A stretch of 64,000 bases of DNA from Sialis fuliginosa (GCA_961205875.1 OY540812.1:29769098-29833097); one strand, 5' to 3'. Shown: positions 9,864 to 22,268, counted from the stretch's first letter. Numbers and translations: made by a program. Notes: a model not told the origin generated them from the sequence alone.

Positions 9864-12800
9864 ATGGTTAACAGCATCTGGATAATTCTGGGTCTCCAAA
9901 CAGAAACCGGCATGCTGAGTATACATACAGTTATTCTTTCCCAACAGTTCTTCTGTTTCGTGTAGAAACTCATAGCACGGATTCTCTGTATTATCCGGCT
10001 ATAAAATAAAACTAACAATTCAGCAGAGCCCTTCAGAATAATATCTCAACAGTAATTATAACTGTCTGATTATAAGAACTTACCACATCGCAACCACAAG
10101 ATTCTGGCCAATGCGGGCTTTTCTCGACATCATCAGCATCAAACGAACTTATCAGCTTTGGCATATTGTTTGATGTATAAAATACAACGCCAGGCTGATT
10201 GCTGTAGACCTCTAAAACTCTTCCGGATGATGGATGCACGACCCTATCATTGAAAGATATTAGTCGTGGAAAAGTGTGACACAAAATATCAAAGCAATTA
10301 CAGAAAGTCAAATACCGACAAAAGTATTATAGTATATTAGTGACTAGATAGAAAGGCTGATATAATTCTATACAGGGTGCGTAAGGTGTTTGAGGACATC
10401 TTTTTTCTTGGTTCAACTGCATTCTAATAAATTATGATTGTCAGATTAGAAATTCAAAAGAAATGGTAGACCGCCAGTTGACTCAAGAAATGAAAAGAAA
10501 TGCTGTCATTGTGTCTTTAAAAGCTGATCACAGAAAATTTGTAAATATCGCGATTTCTGAAAATCGCTAAATCATTCGTTTATAAAATTAGTAAGGAGTT
10601 GGAGAACAAAGATGGTTATGTTATACACACAAAATTTCCTGCGACTGTCATGGTTTCAGGGGTTGTCAGCAATGAAGGTAATATGATGCCTCCTTTCTTC
10701 TTTCCTCGAGGCCTTAAATTAATGCCGCTGCCTATATTGACGTTCTGGAAACGGTTATTAAATCCTGGATTGACTCTGTGCGAAATGGAAGATCTTATGT
10801 TTTTCAGATTCTGCACCAGCACATAAGGCTCTAGTAGTAACACAGGAATGGATGGCTGAAAATTTTCACGATTACATAACACCTAATATTTGGCCTCCTA
10901 ACTCTTCGGACCTCAATCCCTTGGATAATTACGTGTGAAGCGTTGTAGAGAGAAAGAGAGAGAGGTCAATGAATACCCCCATAACACTAAAGATTCATTG
11001 AAAGCTGCTATATTCAGAGTAATGTCTGCTACGAATTAAAATCATTTAATTCAAACCTGTCGACGATTTAGATCTCGTATAGAGGCAGTTATTGATGGTT
11101 TTATTGAATGATTTTATCAAGAAATATAATGTGTTCAATCTTTAAAAATTTTAAAAATAAAGTTAATTTAATTTGTAGTATTTGTTAATTTTCTGGCAAG
11201 AATTAATCTGTCCTTAAATACCTTACGCACCTTGTAGATTTGTGTATCGGGATCTTTCAAATCTAATAATGAATAGTTAAAACATACAACTCGATATTGT
11301 TTTTGTCTCTCGTAATTTTTTTTTTCTATTTTAAAGTTACACATTTTTAGATGGCCATTTTAACTATTAACTGGTGACCATGTTCGATGTAACGCTCGAA
11401 AATGTTCGAGTAAACTCATTTTTGTTGTGAAGTTAGCTGAGTAGTCATCGATAACAATAAAAGAGTGCAGCATAGGGACAGACAACGAGTGCGAGTGTAA
11501 CACGAGAGTTATCGAAGGTGTAACGTGTATTAACTATATGTACTTGTGAGAAAGAGACAGTAAATTAAGTTCCTGTATGGAAATTGAGATAGACAGTATA
11601 ACACATTTGTGAAAAACAGTAGTTAGTGAAAGTTACAGAAAAATCTCGAACATCTGAAAAATAATTACGCAAAAAATAAAACGATGTGAAAATGAGAGCA
11701 TCCACTTTAAATGGCGTAATGTCTTCTGATTCGCCACCAAAGGTATCGAGAGTTATAAAAATTGATAAATATTTAAAATATTTCAAGTAGTATAACTTCT
11801 AAGGCGTGCACATAAGTACACACCCCATTTTTTTCTAATCCCACAAATATGGTTATATCTAATTGGATATAACATTAGATCTATTCGGAGACTCAGGTCT
11901 TCAAATATGACATCAAATCTGAGTAAATCTAATCATCTGACAGAACATAGAATTAGATCTAAGGAATTTAACCAGATCAATTTGATCCAATTTTGAGATC
12001 AATTTTAACTTATTGTTAGATCTTCGTCGATGGCATTAGAGGGTAACTTCAAGGGTACGAATGCTCAATATGGTCCTATATATAATAAAATAAGTTTTTT
12101 ATCCTTCATCCCTTAACCCTTAAATACAGTAGAATAAAAAATGACAATAGAACGTAGTTCTACGTTATTAGTTACGGTGAAGTTGCTAGTGTTTTAAGTC
12201 TTTTTTCCTGAAAAAAATAATGTTTAGATATTTCACCTGGCTACAAAACTTATATCCTGGTCAGTCCCACGATTCAAGCAATAATTAACGTCGTAGCCAC
12301 CTTCCAGCATCTTGTCGATGGTATCGCCCAGTTTACGAGGAACTTGTAGATCAAAATATGAATTCGCTACACTTTTTATTTGACCTGCAATTAGCACGTT
12401 CGTTTTATTACCATTTTGAACTTAACAATCTATATTTTATACCTGTTGGGATTCCTTCGTTGTTAGTCGGCGTGTAAGAGTTAGCATTTACCATTACGAC
12501 ATGCTTTAGCAATTCTTTCTTTCCAGCTGCCTGATTTAAATAAAAGCATTATTCATTTTACTTCCACGTTCCAAAGAAATCAGACGTATTTATACAGGGT
12601 TGGAAAATTAAAATTTAGGTGGTTAAAAAAGGATGCAACTCTGAAGATAAGAGGAAAAAATTGCCGAAGTTCTTCGTAATGTATCTCGACGATTAACTCA
12701 CTCACCCAGAAAATTATTTTCACAGGTTGAAGTGTCACCAGTCCAATAAGTCTCAACAATAAATACACGTTCATTTTTGAAAAACCTCACAGCTAACCAG

Positions 12801-15800
12801 GGCCGTAACTACCACCGGGGCAGTGCCCCGGGGCCCCCGAGTATAGGGGGCCCCCGAACAAGGAATGTATTTTTTTTTACGAAATCGGATTAAAAAAAGT
12901 TTTGAGTTAAACTCATTTTGAATCAACACGGACAATTTTTTTCAAAAATAAAAACCCAAAAAAAAAATATTTTCAATACATTTATAGAATTATCTTCAGC
13001 GCCATCGCATAGTACATAAAAATCTACAAAAAATGAATGTCCCTATACCAGGGGTGGGGAACCTTTTTATCATAGAAGGCCACATTTAAATTTAAAAATA
13101 ATAAGCAGGCCGCATATTTACCGTTTTTCTTCGTCGTGAAATATATACCCACTAGGAAATTCACATCAAATAACTTCAGAATATACCGGATATGCGCAAT
13201 AGCCAATTTTACTTTACGTCTGCATGTACACTGTGACGTCATTATTTTCAATTCTGGAGATGTTTCAAATTAGATCCATTTCGAAGTTATTTGATATGAG
13301 CTCTAGGACTAATTAGGTCAGTAAATGATAGAATAGCGTAAATTCAAAAATAAATTTATCATTATTTAAGGAACACTAGAAATAATATAATAAATATAAT
13401 CCACGAACAAGTTCTGACGGTTTTATCATAAATAAATGATCCTCATATCCAATTTAATGAGATTTTTGTGTTTGTTTTTTATTAGAAAGAAATTGGAAAT
13501 TGGGTTCCAACTTTGTAACTCGTAATTTCAGTTGGTCTTCTAAATGTGTATCAGTTCTCTGAGTCCTTAATTGGGTCTTAATTTGAGTTAAATATGAAAA
13601 AGTATGTAGTTCCAAAGCAAGACAGCAGTCTACGAGCATGTTGACGTAACTTAGGATATTCAAGTGCATTTATGTATTAATTACAATATACATAATTAGT
13701 GCGATTTGAAATATAAGTCCAGTTTTAAATTATTGTAGATTATTTGTTCAAACATTTTAATTTCGCCTCTTGGCAGAATAAAATTAAAAATTAATTGAGA
13801 AGAAAAATTATATATTATAAATAATTGAAATATTTACCGGCTGCACTGAAGTATTGAAAAGGCCGCATGCGGCCTTAAGGCCGCAGGTTCCCCATCCCTG
13901 CCCTATACCATTTGTTGCCCACAAGATATGATTCTTATTTTTTATTTTTTAATGTGTTTCTTAGCCGTTTTGATTTGGAAATTGTCGCAATTACTTATTT
14001 ATAATCATAAAGAATATCTTCTCAAAATTTTATTAAAATCGCTTTACTATTGGTCGTTGTAAAAAAGTACTTTAGGTTCGTAATAAAATTATGAGATTTT
14101 TTAAAATTTAGTTTTATGGGGAAATTCATAACAAAGTTTAAAATGATTTTTTTGTTTATGCAATCCGGCCAATAGAATTGCAGATATTTAAAAAAAACGT
14201 ACACGAAAAACTGTAAAAATGGTCGTTTTTTCAACAAGGTACAAAAAATGTCGCTAATATGACTCCACTATAAATCGAATTTTATGCAGCTCGATATGAG
14301 AAATTATTGTTTGTTTTTTTCAAAAAAATGATTTACTGGTTTAATTGTCATTGTTTACAAAAAATATTAATAATTAAAATTTGAAAGCATTCACATTTTT
14401 ATTAAAAAACTTATTTTTTTCGAAAATAGTCACATACTTTAAAATTGTTCAAAAAAAATTTTATAAAAGGGGCCCCTCGATCACTTGCTGCCCCGGGGCC
14501 CCCGAGCCTCTAGTTACGGCCCTGCAGCTAACACAATACAAAGTAATGAATACTTATGCGAGACAAGTTCATTTCAATAGGCAGAGGAGTTAACTTTTCG
14601 TACAATGTTGCAATCTGACTGATATTATGTCATAAAATTTACCTACGATTAAGTTCTACTCTCTCATCTTTAGAGTTTCGTTCTTTTTGAAACACCCTGT
14701 ACTAACATGTCCAGCTAAATTAAAATACGAATGATTCGTCAAATTAATCGGCGTAGGTTTCGTACACATTGCTTTCATCTCAATCACAAACTCGTTATCG
14801 GTCGACAGTTCAAAGCTGACTGTAACAATCACATCGCCGGGGTAGCCCTCCTCCCCGTCAGGCGATAGATAGCTCATGATGACCTTGGTCTCCTCGACAC
14901 GGTAGTCCCACATGACCTTATCAAAGCCCCGGAACCCGCCGTGTAGCTGGTGGTTACCAAAGTTTTTTGTCAGCGTGTATATCTTGCCATTCATTACGAA
15001 TGTCGCATTGTTGATGCGATTGCATACACGGCCGACCGTTGCCCCTAAGTACGGGTTTGACGTTTGGAGATACCCTATAACATACATTTTGGGCTTATTC
15101 CCGGAAAAAAATTTCAGATCTGGAGTGATCAAATCAGATCTTGATAGATTTGTATTTTGAGACAACATTATATTTTTTCACTAGTTTTTGATCTGTGAAG
15201 ACCTGCAAAGATCTACAAAGATTTCTAAAGATCGTTGAAGATCGTGGTAGAAATTGAAACGTTGACAGTTCATGAATTTTCAACGTTTCAATCTCTATCA
15301 GGATCTTCAACGATCTTTATAAATCTTTGTAGATCTTTGTAGGTCTCCACAGATCAAAAACCAGTGAAAAAATATGATGTTGTCTCCAAGGTATATAAAG
15401 ACAAGGTAGTCTCATCAGCTCCTTGACCAATGTATATTAGAATATCAATTACAAAAAATGTCTTTATTTATTCTTGTATTCGTATTTTTTGATATTTTAA
15501 CAATACATACAATCAAAGAAGTACAAATTCGACATTACAAAATCATAAAAAAAGCTATCACAGACGAGTAGGTCTATTCGGGAAATGTAATTTTTACAAT
15601 TTTTAAGTTGGCAATACGTGCTATGATTCTGAAACCTTTTTATGATTTTGCAATATCGATTTTGTACTTCTTTGATTGTATGTGTTGTTAAAATATCAAA
15701 AAATATGAAAACAAGATAGATAAATATTTTTTTTGTAATTGATATTCTATTACACTTTTATAACATTTGAATATGTCTTCGTGGTGACGTCATTCCCGCG

Positions 15801-18800
15801 CCAACGCTGATTGGTCAAAGAGCTGAAGAGACTACCTTGTCTTTATATACCTTGGTTGTCTCAAAATGCAGATCTATCACGATCTGATTTGATCACTTCA
15901 GATCTGAATTTTTTTCCCTGGTTGTTATTTATAACTTTTGAACGATCCTTGTTAATTATATCATCTACCTTCTATATTGTCACATCCGAGAGCAACATCT
16001 TCTACGACTCCGTTGCGGTCAGGTAGTTTAACACTGGTTATGATTGCTCCGTAATTAATGACCTGCACGGAAATCTGGTTAGTGTTGGTCCATGTAAAAG
16101 ATCTTACTGTATGATGTTCCTTTGTTTTTGGGTCATTAAAAAAATCATAACCATCTAAAATGCAACATTTTAATTAATGTTCTTTTATTGCTCATTTATT
16201 CATATAGAAAAAATAAAATAAAACTTTACGTAAGGAAAAGGGGGGGTCACACAATATTTACGGGAAGAGAGGGTCGAAAATTTTAAAAATTATCCTTACA
16301 TAATTAACGGACGCTCTTTACTTACAATTAGAGTCAATGATGAAATGTATTAAGTATACAGTGCGTTCATGATGAAAGGAACAAATTCGTTTAAAATTCA
16401 GGTAATTATTTTGTGCAAAAACGCTCGGACCCGTCGATTAGTATTTTTAGTTGCGGATTTTTTGACATAAGAAAAATGTATCCAGGTGTCTCAAGAAGAA
16501 CGATTTTTTTGAATGGTACACTCTATATATTATGCCATTTTTGAATTATACGGTGTATTCTGAACACTTTTTGTACAACATACCATATCTCTTAAATCAG
16601 CGGTTTTCGGAATAATGACGTTTGAAATACACACAAGTCAAATAAAATCTCTAAATTGAACAAATAGTCCAGTAACTTTGTCGCCTGAATGTATGGGGTA
16701 GTATGCGTTAAATCCGGTAGTTCTGATTTTTTGCAGACTTGTTTTTGATGTTGGCCTAATGAATAATCCAAGTTTGTGACCTCGAGCGCCGAACGCAACT
16801 TTGTCAAAAATCGGATAAACCGCGAAAAAATCGTTATTTTTTCAAATTTTGGCGATTATAACCCTAAAGGACTAGTTTTTGAAAAAACTTTTTTAGAACG
16901 TTTTTAAAGTAGACTAAATTTGCTACAATATGATACTAGAATTATCTCTGTAGACCCAATAGTTTCCGAGATTAAGCCTTTCAAAGTTTATCATTTTTTT
17001 CGAACTTCGCAATTTTTTGCAATATTTTAGACGTCACTCGAATAACTCTAGTGGGATAAAGTTCCAATTACCTCCGACGGAGTGTGCTAGTATTGCTCGT
17101 GTGAAGTCACGAATCGGAACCTAGCAACTGGTCCCCAGTGCTCCGCCATCTTGTCTATTTTGCTACCTTACTGTGGTTACAGAGACAGCATTAAATATAG
17201 AGTTGATCATTCCAGGATCTTCCAGGATCTCTTCTAGTGAGTCGTTCACAATTATCTCTGATAATGAAAACATGTCAACATCGTCGTCACGTAATATTAG
17301 ATTAAGATTAAATAAACTGGTAAAGTTTTAATTTTTGTCTTCTTAGATAAACTTAGAATTTAATTTATTATTATTGGCATACACTATTTATTATTATTAT
17401 TATTATTAAATAGTTATAATACAACAGAACATTTAAAATATTATATGGTATGGTGATGAACTATAAAGCCAAAATTTGATGCCTAAGTACTCCAAGCAGA
17501 GGAAGATGCTGATAGGTTCATCATCACTACAGCTGTAACTGCTGCCTCTACCTATGATATAGTGGTAGTCGTTGGCGAGGACATTGACTTGCTGATCATC
17601 CTTACTGCGATCTCAAACCAACGTGAATTTTTTTACAATAAATGTGGAAGAGGCAAAGCATCAGATGTCATGTATTCCAGCATCGCTTCTTCAAAATCCT
17701 CTTTGAAACCAGAGCTTCTCCTCTTCATCCATGCCTTTAGTGGTTGTGACTCGACATCCTGCTTCTTTAGCTTAGGGAAGATGCAAATGATGTCCATAGT
17801 CGAAAAAAATCCGAACGTTGAAAAGCAAGCTGCGATTTTTCTCGACACCAACTCTACACCTGACGAGATAGCAGCAGCAGGAGAGCGAGTCATAATTACT
17901 CTATACGGAGGCAACCCCAACACCCATAACTTTGACGAGCTGCGGTACCAACTATTCACCAGGGCTGCGACGAAAACCAGCTTCAATCTAGCCAGGTTAC
18001 CTCCTACACGAGACTCTGCTCGATTTCACTCCTTGCGGACATACCATCAGGTAAAAATTTGTCCTTGCATCAGTTACATATCATTCATCATTTTCTATTC
18101 TCATGTATAATCTTCTTAAAGGTACAAGCGTGGTTGGGAGTCACACTGAACCCTCTCTCCTGGGGGTGGATATCCACGCCACAAGGCCTCAACCCCAAAA
18201 TGATGACCAGAGATGCAGCCTCACAACACCTCTTGCGGAGGATTTCTTGTGGCTGCACGAAGGGTTGTGGGAACGCGTGCAGCTGCAGAAAGGCAGGATT
18301 AAAATGCTCATCAGTCTGCAGGCACTGCAGCGGGGCCTCTTGTGACAATATACCTGATGTTGCAGAAGTAGATATCCCAGAAGGCGACGATCTGTCCGAT
18401 GTCGAAATGGAGGATGACTTGTGGGCACAAGACGTCGACGATTCATCACCATCCCCTGATGGGGATATGCCATCCCAATACGTCCAGATACGGACGAACC
18501 TCAACCGGGACTTTTCAAGAGGGCTAAATTAATTTAATTTTTTGATTTTGAATATTACTCAATTTCTTAACAAATAAACTTATTAACTTTTGTTGTACTT
18601 ATCTTTTTTACTTCATTATTCGTAGCTTAGCTTAAACATCATCGTTCACACTTCTCATTTTCTTTTTTAACATCCCATTATAAAAGTACAGGGTTTAGAT
18701 AGTATAATCAGGGTCAAAATTCATTCAGAACGACAGAATTGCAAAAAATTGCGAAGTTCGAAAAAAATGATAAACTTTGAAAGGCTTAATCTCGGAAACT

Positions 18801-19685
18801 ATTGGGTCTACAGAGACAGTTCTAGTATCATATTGTAGCAAATTTAGTCTACTTTAAAAATGTTCTAAGAAAGTTTTTTCAAAAACTAGTCCTTTAGGGT
18901 TATAATCGCCAAAATTTGAAAAAATAACGATTTTTTCGCGGTTTTTTCGATTTTTGACAAAGTTGCGTTCGGCGCTCGAGGTCACAAACTTGGATTATTC
19001 ATTAGGCCAACATCATAAACAAGTCTGCAAAAAATCAGAACTACCGGATTTAACGCATGCGGTGATGTATAAAGTTACTGGACTAAAAAACACCTTGAAC
19101 ATTTTTTTAAAAGCCAACAAAAACAACCTGGTATTGCAAAAAAAAAGAAGAAAGAAAAAAAAGGAAAAATAAAAGAAAGAAAAAAGTTCAATGTTTTTTT
19201 TGCCATACCCAAAAAGTGTTCAGAATACACCGTATAATTCAAAAATGATATAATATATAGGGTGTTCCATTTAAAAAAATCAATGATGACTGTATATGTT
19301 CTTCTTGAGACACTCTGTATACAATTTTCTTATGTCAAAAAATCCGCAACTAAAAATACTAATCGACGTGTCCAAGCGTTTTTGCATAAAATAATTACCT
19401 GAATTTTAAACGAATTTGTTCCTTTCGTCATGAACGCACTGTATAATCTATACTTGTGAAAAAAAATTAAATAAAAGTTTATTGTTGTAATTATTTGTCT
19501 ACAATCTTTACTCTTGCTTGAAAAATTTTCTGTCGACGCCTCTGCTTGGAGTTATTGAAATTACTCCTTACCCTCCCTCCAAAAAATATCCCTTTACTCT
19601 AAAATTGAACTGTCATTAAAAAATGTATTTAAAATCAAATACACTTACCTTCTACAAGCTGCACACCATTTTTCATGCAAGACAT
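9864..19685 (-). CDS. Galactose mutarotase (aldose 1-epimerase), copy B, no signal peptide
   Basis: Seven exons on the minus strand with consistent phases: 19649-19685, 15969-16154, 14707-15074, 12443-12530, 12237-12384, 10084-10243 and 9864-9998. The start chosen is the first in-frame ATG after an upstream stop (reads MSCMKNGVQLVE); no signal peptide, so it is probably cytosolic. Family landmarks in order: VINYGAIITSVKLPDRNG, NPYLGATVGRVCNRI, HQLHGGFRGFDK, YPGDVIVTVSFEL, LTNHSYFNLAGH, ANSYTPTNNEGIPTG, VVHPSSGRVLEVYSNQPG and GFCLETQNYPDAVNH. These include the conserved catalytic His of the NHSYFNL block and the catalytic Glu of the CLETQ block. Between YSNQPG-VVFYTSNN and CLETQ it carries about 40 extra residues rich in Asp, Glu and Cys compared with vertebrate enzymes. 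The donor after LAGHAT is an atypical GTTAGT. The last short exon (after AVNH) was not found. Introns host at least eight transposons. Confidence 0.9.
10373..11234 (+). mobile_element. Defective Tc1/mariner-type element with transposase remnant
   Basis: Inverted ends CAGGGTGCGTAAGG and CCTTACGCACCTTG are flanked by TA. Inside, with frame breaks, are transposase-like pieces: TKFPATVMVSGVVSNEGN, then, after a gap and shift, DSAPAHKALV and WPPNSSDLNPLDNYVW. The element is 862 bp, shorter than an intact copy, and has lost the N-terminal DNA-binding part. It lies in a mutarotase intron. Confidence 0.85.
10599..11120 (+). pseudogene. Tc1/mariner transposase remnant
   Basis: The open piece at 10599-10826 gives the MVSGVVSNEGN core of the catalytic domain. 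The following sequence in other frames gives PAHKALV and SSDLNPLD, the expected downstream catalytic block. Several frameshifts and the missing N-terminus make it a relic. Confidence 0.8.
12798..14524. mobile_element. hAT-like element, 1.7 kb, with nested MITE
   Basis: Ends CAGGGCCGTAACTACC and the reverse complement of TAGTTACGGCCCTG. Perfect 8-bp duplication CAGCTAAC at 12790-12797 and 14525-14532. Just inside both ends are GC-rich blocks CCCCGGGGCCCCCGAG. No transposase is seen; a second hAT-like element (13049-13900) sits inside it. Located in a mutarotase copy B intron. Confidence 0.92.
13049..13900. mobile_element. hAT-like MITE nested in the 12798-14524 element
   Basis: Ends CAGGGGTGGGGAACC and GGTTCCCCATCCCTG. 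Perfect 8-bp duplication CCCTATAC at 13041-13048 and 13901-13908. The subterminal CGGCC/GGCCGC text is characteristic of the same CAG-type hAT non-autonomous elements. Length 852 bp, no coding region supported. Confidence 0.93.
15100..15921. mobile_element. Foldback MITE with nested MITE next to mutarotase exon 3
   Basis: Outer arms of about 70 bp (CAGATCTGGAGTGATCAA near 15115 against its complement near 15890) begin only about 26 bp upstream of the acceptor of the 14707-15074 exon. A second inverted pair at 15180-15365 (GATCTGTGAAGACC / GGTCTCCACAGATC) forms the inner arm. The 15387-15854 element is inserted in the right half, duplicating GTTGTCTC. The open frame continuing upstream of the exon into this element is therefore not coding. 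Confidence 0.8.
15387..15854. mobile_element. MITE family 'CAAGGTATATAAAG', copy 2
   Basis: Same terminal repeats as 9001-9524. Perfect 8-bp duplication GTTGTCTC at 15379-15386 and 15855-15862. It is shorter than copy 1 and lacks part of the left inner arm (the CGTTGGCGCGGG stretch is present only on the right). Confidence 0.92.
16359..19441 (+). mobile_element. 3.1-kb element with ~680-bp inverted repeats and gene cargo
   Basis: The left arm (16359-~17022) and right arm (~18738-19441) are near-perfect reverse complements starting CAGTGCGTTCATGA. Both are flanked by TA (or TATA). Between the arms lies a spliced gene fragment (17487-18532). Mirror-image open frames at 16592-16807 and 18954-19172 are the same arm sequence read in opposite directions and are not genes. 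The long arms, TA duplication and captured cargo suggest a large DNA transposon or a non-autonomous derivative. The whole unit lies in the first intron of mutarotase copy B. Confidence 0.85.
17487..18532 (+). CDS. CXC-domain gene fragment carried by the inverted-repeat element
   Basis: Two exons, 17487-18050 and 18122-18532, are separated by a 71-bp GT-AG intron; splicing gives TYHQ-VQAWLG in frame. The 5' end is incomplete: the frame opens after a stop at 17484 with no ATG, reading QAEEDADRFIITTA then VVVVGEDIDLLIIL. The acidic EDIDLL motif followed by LFIHAFSGCDSTSCFFSLGK resembles the acidic-residue pattern of PIN/XPG-like nuclease folds. Next come RLPPTRDSARFHSLRTYHQ and a cysteine-rich stretch CGCTKGCGNACSCRKAGLKC, then CSSVCRHCSGASC, which is a TSO1/tesmin-like CXC zinc-binding motif. 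The tail is acidic. This domain order is found in a widespread animal gene family that I associate with mobile DNA; that association is from memory. It may be a captured fragment or a truncated element-borne gene. Confidence 0.75.
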
Positions 19686-21651
19686 AATTTTGCATAAGTA
19701 CGAAAAATTTTGAAATATGTAATATAGACTTGTTTGTTACAGAAAATTTTGCATTTACATTAAAATATTTATTATATTTTAAGGAATGACATCACAACTG
19801 ACAACTTTACATTTTAATAACCATAGAAACGAAGATTATTAAAAAATAAATAAAACTGAATTTTTGATTTTAATTATATCATGATTTTAACCTAAGATTT
19901 TTAACAATATAAAAATAATAAAAATTTAAAAATATATAAATTGTGTATTTCATTATAATTTAATTCGTAGCATTACAATCTAAACTTTTCACCGACTTGA
20001 AACTTTTCATGAGTTTTCAAAAAAATATATTTTTATAAAATTTTACATCACTGTACTGTATACCTATTGTTATTTAACATTTCACGGAATTATTCAATCT
20101 TGCAGTGATGCGTTAATCTATGAGCAAAAAGGGCCCAAGGCCTTGAACTGACAAAGGGGCCTCGGTATATAAAAATGAAAAAATAATTTTAAATACAATT
20201 GGTTGATAATTTAAATATATTTATATCAGTAAATAAACATTAATAGCTGTAATAACACTATAAAATTAATTAATTAATAAACACATAATATGCCACAAGT
20301 TGGCAAATATTTATATACCTTATATGTAGTCCAATTACTGTAGATCAAAAATTATAAAAGTTCTGACAAAATTGAGTTAATTTTTACGTAAAAAACATGC
20401 ACCACTTATGATGTTATTAATTTTTTATGTAAAAATGTACCCCCGAAATATTTTTCCCAAAAAAATTTGTCAGCCTCAATTTAGTCAAGAGGTTCAATCT
20501 AAAGTTACTGGAATAATAATATACATTATTGATATCACTCGAGTAAAAAAAACACACGGTCGGTTTTTTTTTTACTCGAGTATTTAAATATAATAAAAAA
20601 TAGACTGATTTTTATAACAATACTCATTTTTTAATGTAAAGCAAAATATTAAATGAGACAATCCAGAGGCGTACGATTTTTTTTTGATGTTATGTATGTC
20701 GTATTTTCATTTCTGATGTCTACATACATAGAACATAAAATAGGTGTTACTTTAGAAAAAAAAATATATAAATTTTAAGAAACAAATATTTAGACTTCTT
20801 TTACTTTTCAAATCAAAACCAAAAAGCAAAAAAAGTTTATCAAATATTGTTTTATGAAATGTTTTTCAATGTTAATATACATTTTGAAATTTTCTTTATA
20901 TCAAAAAATCGGGAGCCCGAATATTTATTCTGCTTGAGACCTCCGACAATCATAACGCGCAACTGGATAAGGTTTAGAACTTTGCTACTTTAAAACCTGA
21001 GTTAATACAATTACTTCAATACAGACACTTAATTATACTTCTAATAACTGACATATAGGTAAATATTGTTTTATTTAAAGCACCGTTTTTAATATCACAT
21101 TGAACTTTTAATAACGTTAGAAGTTTTCAAGCAAGTTTTCAGCAAAAAATACATACGTATATTACCAGTGGAGTATCATACATGGAGTAAGGCCCATAGT
21201 TTAGGGGGTCCACAAAGAATAATTATTCATATTAAAATAAAAAGATTTTGTAGCAAAAAGCATATTTATATTAAAAAAAATTAATCAATTGATTTTTTAA
21301 TTTGTTATATTTTAATTATTATTAATATCAAACAAATAAATTAAAGCTCAGAACAATTTTCAACAAAAATAGGTAATCGAGTAGTGTTTTGGAAACTTAT
21401 TACTGTATCTTTAACACTATGTAATAAAATATGTGTTCCGATTAAAAAATCATGTTGGTCTTGACCCCTCAACTCAAGGTCAAATGGATATTATCATTAA
21501 ATAGAACTTTTTAAACCTAATAACTTTGGTTCGAACTATTTTTCTCAGAAACGTTTCGTTTTCGTGATTGACTTTTATCACAACCTGTATATTATTTTAA
21601 TATAATAATATATTCTATGTTCAATAAACAGACAAAAATACTTATAAATAA
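19686..21651. other. Gene-free AT-rich stretch
   Basis: Upstream flank of mutarotase copy B. No exon recognised. Two ACTCGAG copies near 20540 and 20575 form a small hairpin. Around 20940-21130 the text is similar to 42890-43015 and 56860-56960 (TATTTAAAGCAC followed by AATATCACATTG), flank sequence shared with the ankyrin duplication units. Confidence 0.5.
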
Positions 21652-22250
21652 TTCGGGCAAAACTCACGGGTGTATGCCATAGGGTTCTGAAGTACGTACT
21701 ACGTGGAGTTTGGAGCCACAGGTATATTTGTAAGTTAGAAAATAATATAAAAATAGGGTCATATACTACTAATTGAGATCTAAATTTTGACACCCCACAT
21801 GCGTAGATATGAAAATAAAAATTCTATGACACCCCTCCCTATTATTCCAAAATTTAAAATTATATTGTTGACTTAAGTATCTGTCGTTGGAAGTCCCACC
21901 AAAGCCTCGTTACCAAATTTTTTTCAGATTTTTTGAGCCAGTAGTTACCGAGTTAGAAGGTGGGTGGGGCAAAATAAAATACTGCGTTTAGCCCCCTACA
22001 GGCGCAATTTAAAAAAAAATATGGTCAAATTTTACTGATTGGGACCTACATTTTGATACCCTTCACGTCTTGGTATATACATTTTTTGTTTTTTTTTGGA
22101 TTTGCTTTTTTGCAGGCGCCATTTTTTATTTAGAAAAAAATAAGAAAGAGGGTCAAATTCCGCTGGTTATACATTTTAATGTTTATACCTTGGTATAAAA
22201 TTTTTTTTTGCCTAGCTTTAACTGCTTAGTGCCCCCCCCCCCCCTCCCCC
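21652..22250. repeat. ~300-bp tandem unit, second locus (about 1.7 periods)
   Basis: Begins TTCGGGCAAAACTCACG, continues GAAGTACGTACTACGTG, then two periods of GACACCCCACATGC...ACCCCTCCCTATT...CAGATTTTTTGAGCCAG...GGCGCCATTTT. The same start occurs at 36857. Ends in a poly-C tract. Confidence 0.8.
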
Positions 22251-22268
22251 TTTAAAATTATTTTTCCA

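Noticed and set aside
11853-12020. Apparent AGATCT/ATTAGATCT-rich regulatory cluster
   Set aside because: Short irregular AT-rich motifs without consistent spacing; no support for binding sites.
15075-15168. N-terminal extension MLSQNTNLSRSD in front of the mutarotase exon
   Set aside because: The sequence belongs to the arm of a foldback MITE; the acceptor at 15075-15076 joins in phase with the upstream exon.
16592-16807. 71-codon frame repeated at 18954-19172
   Set aside because: Lies in the inverted repeats of the 3.1-kb element; the same DNA seen twice.
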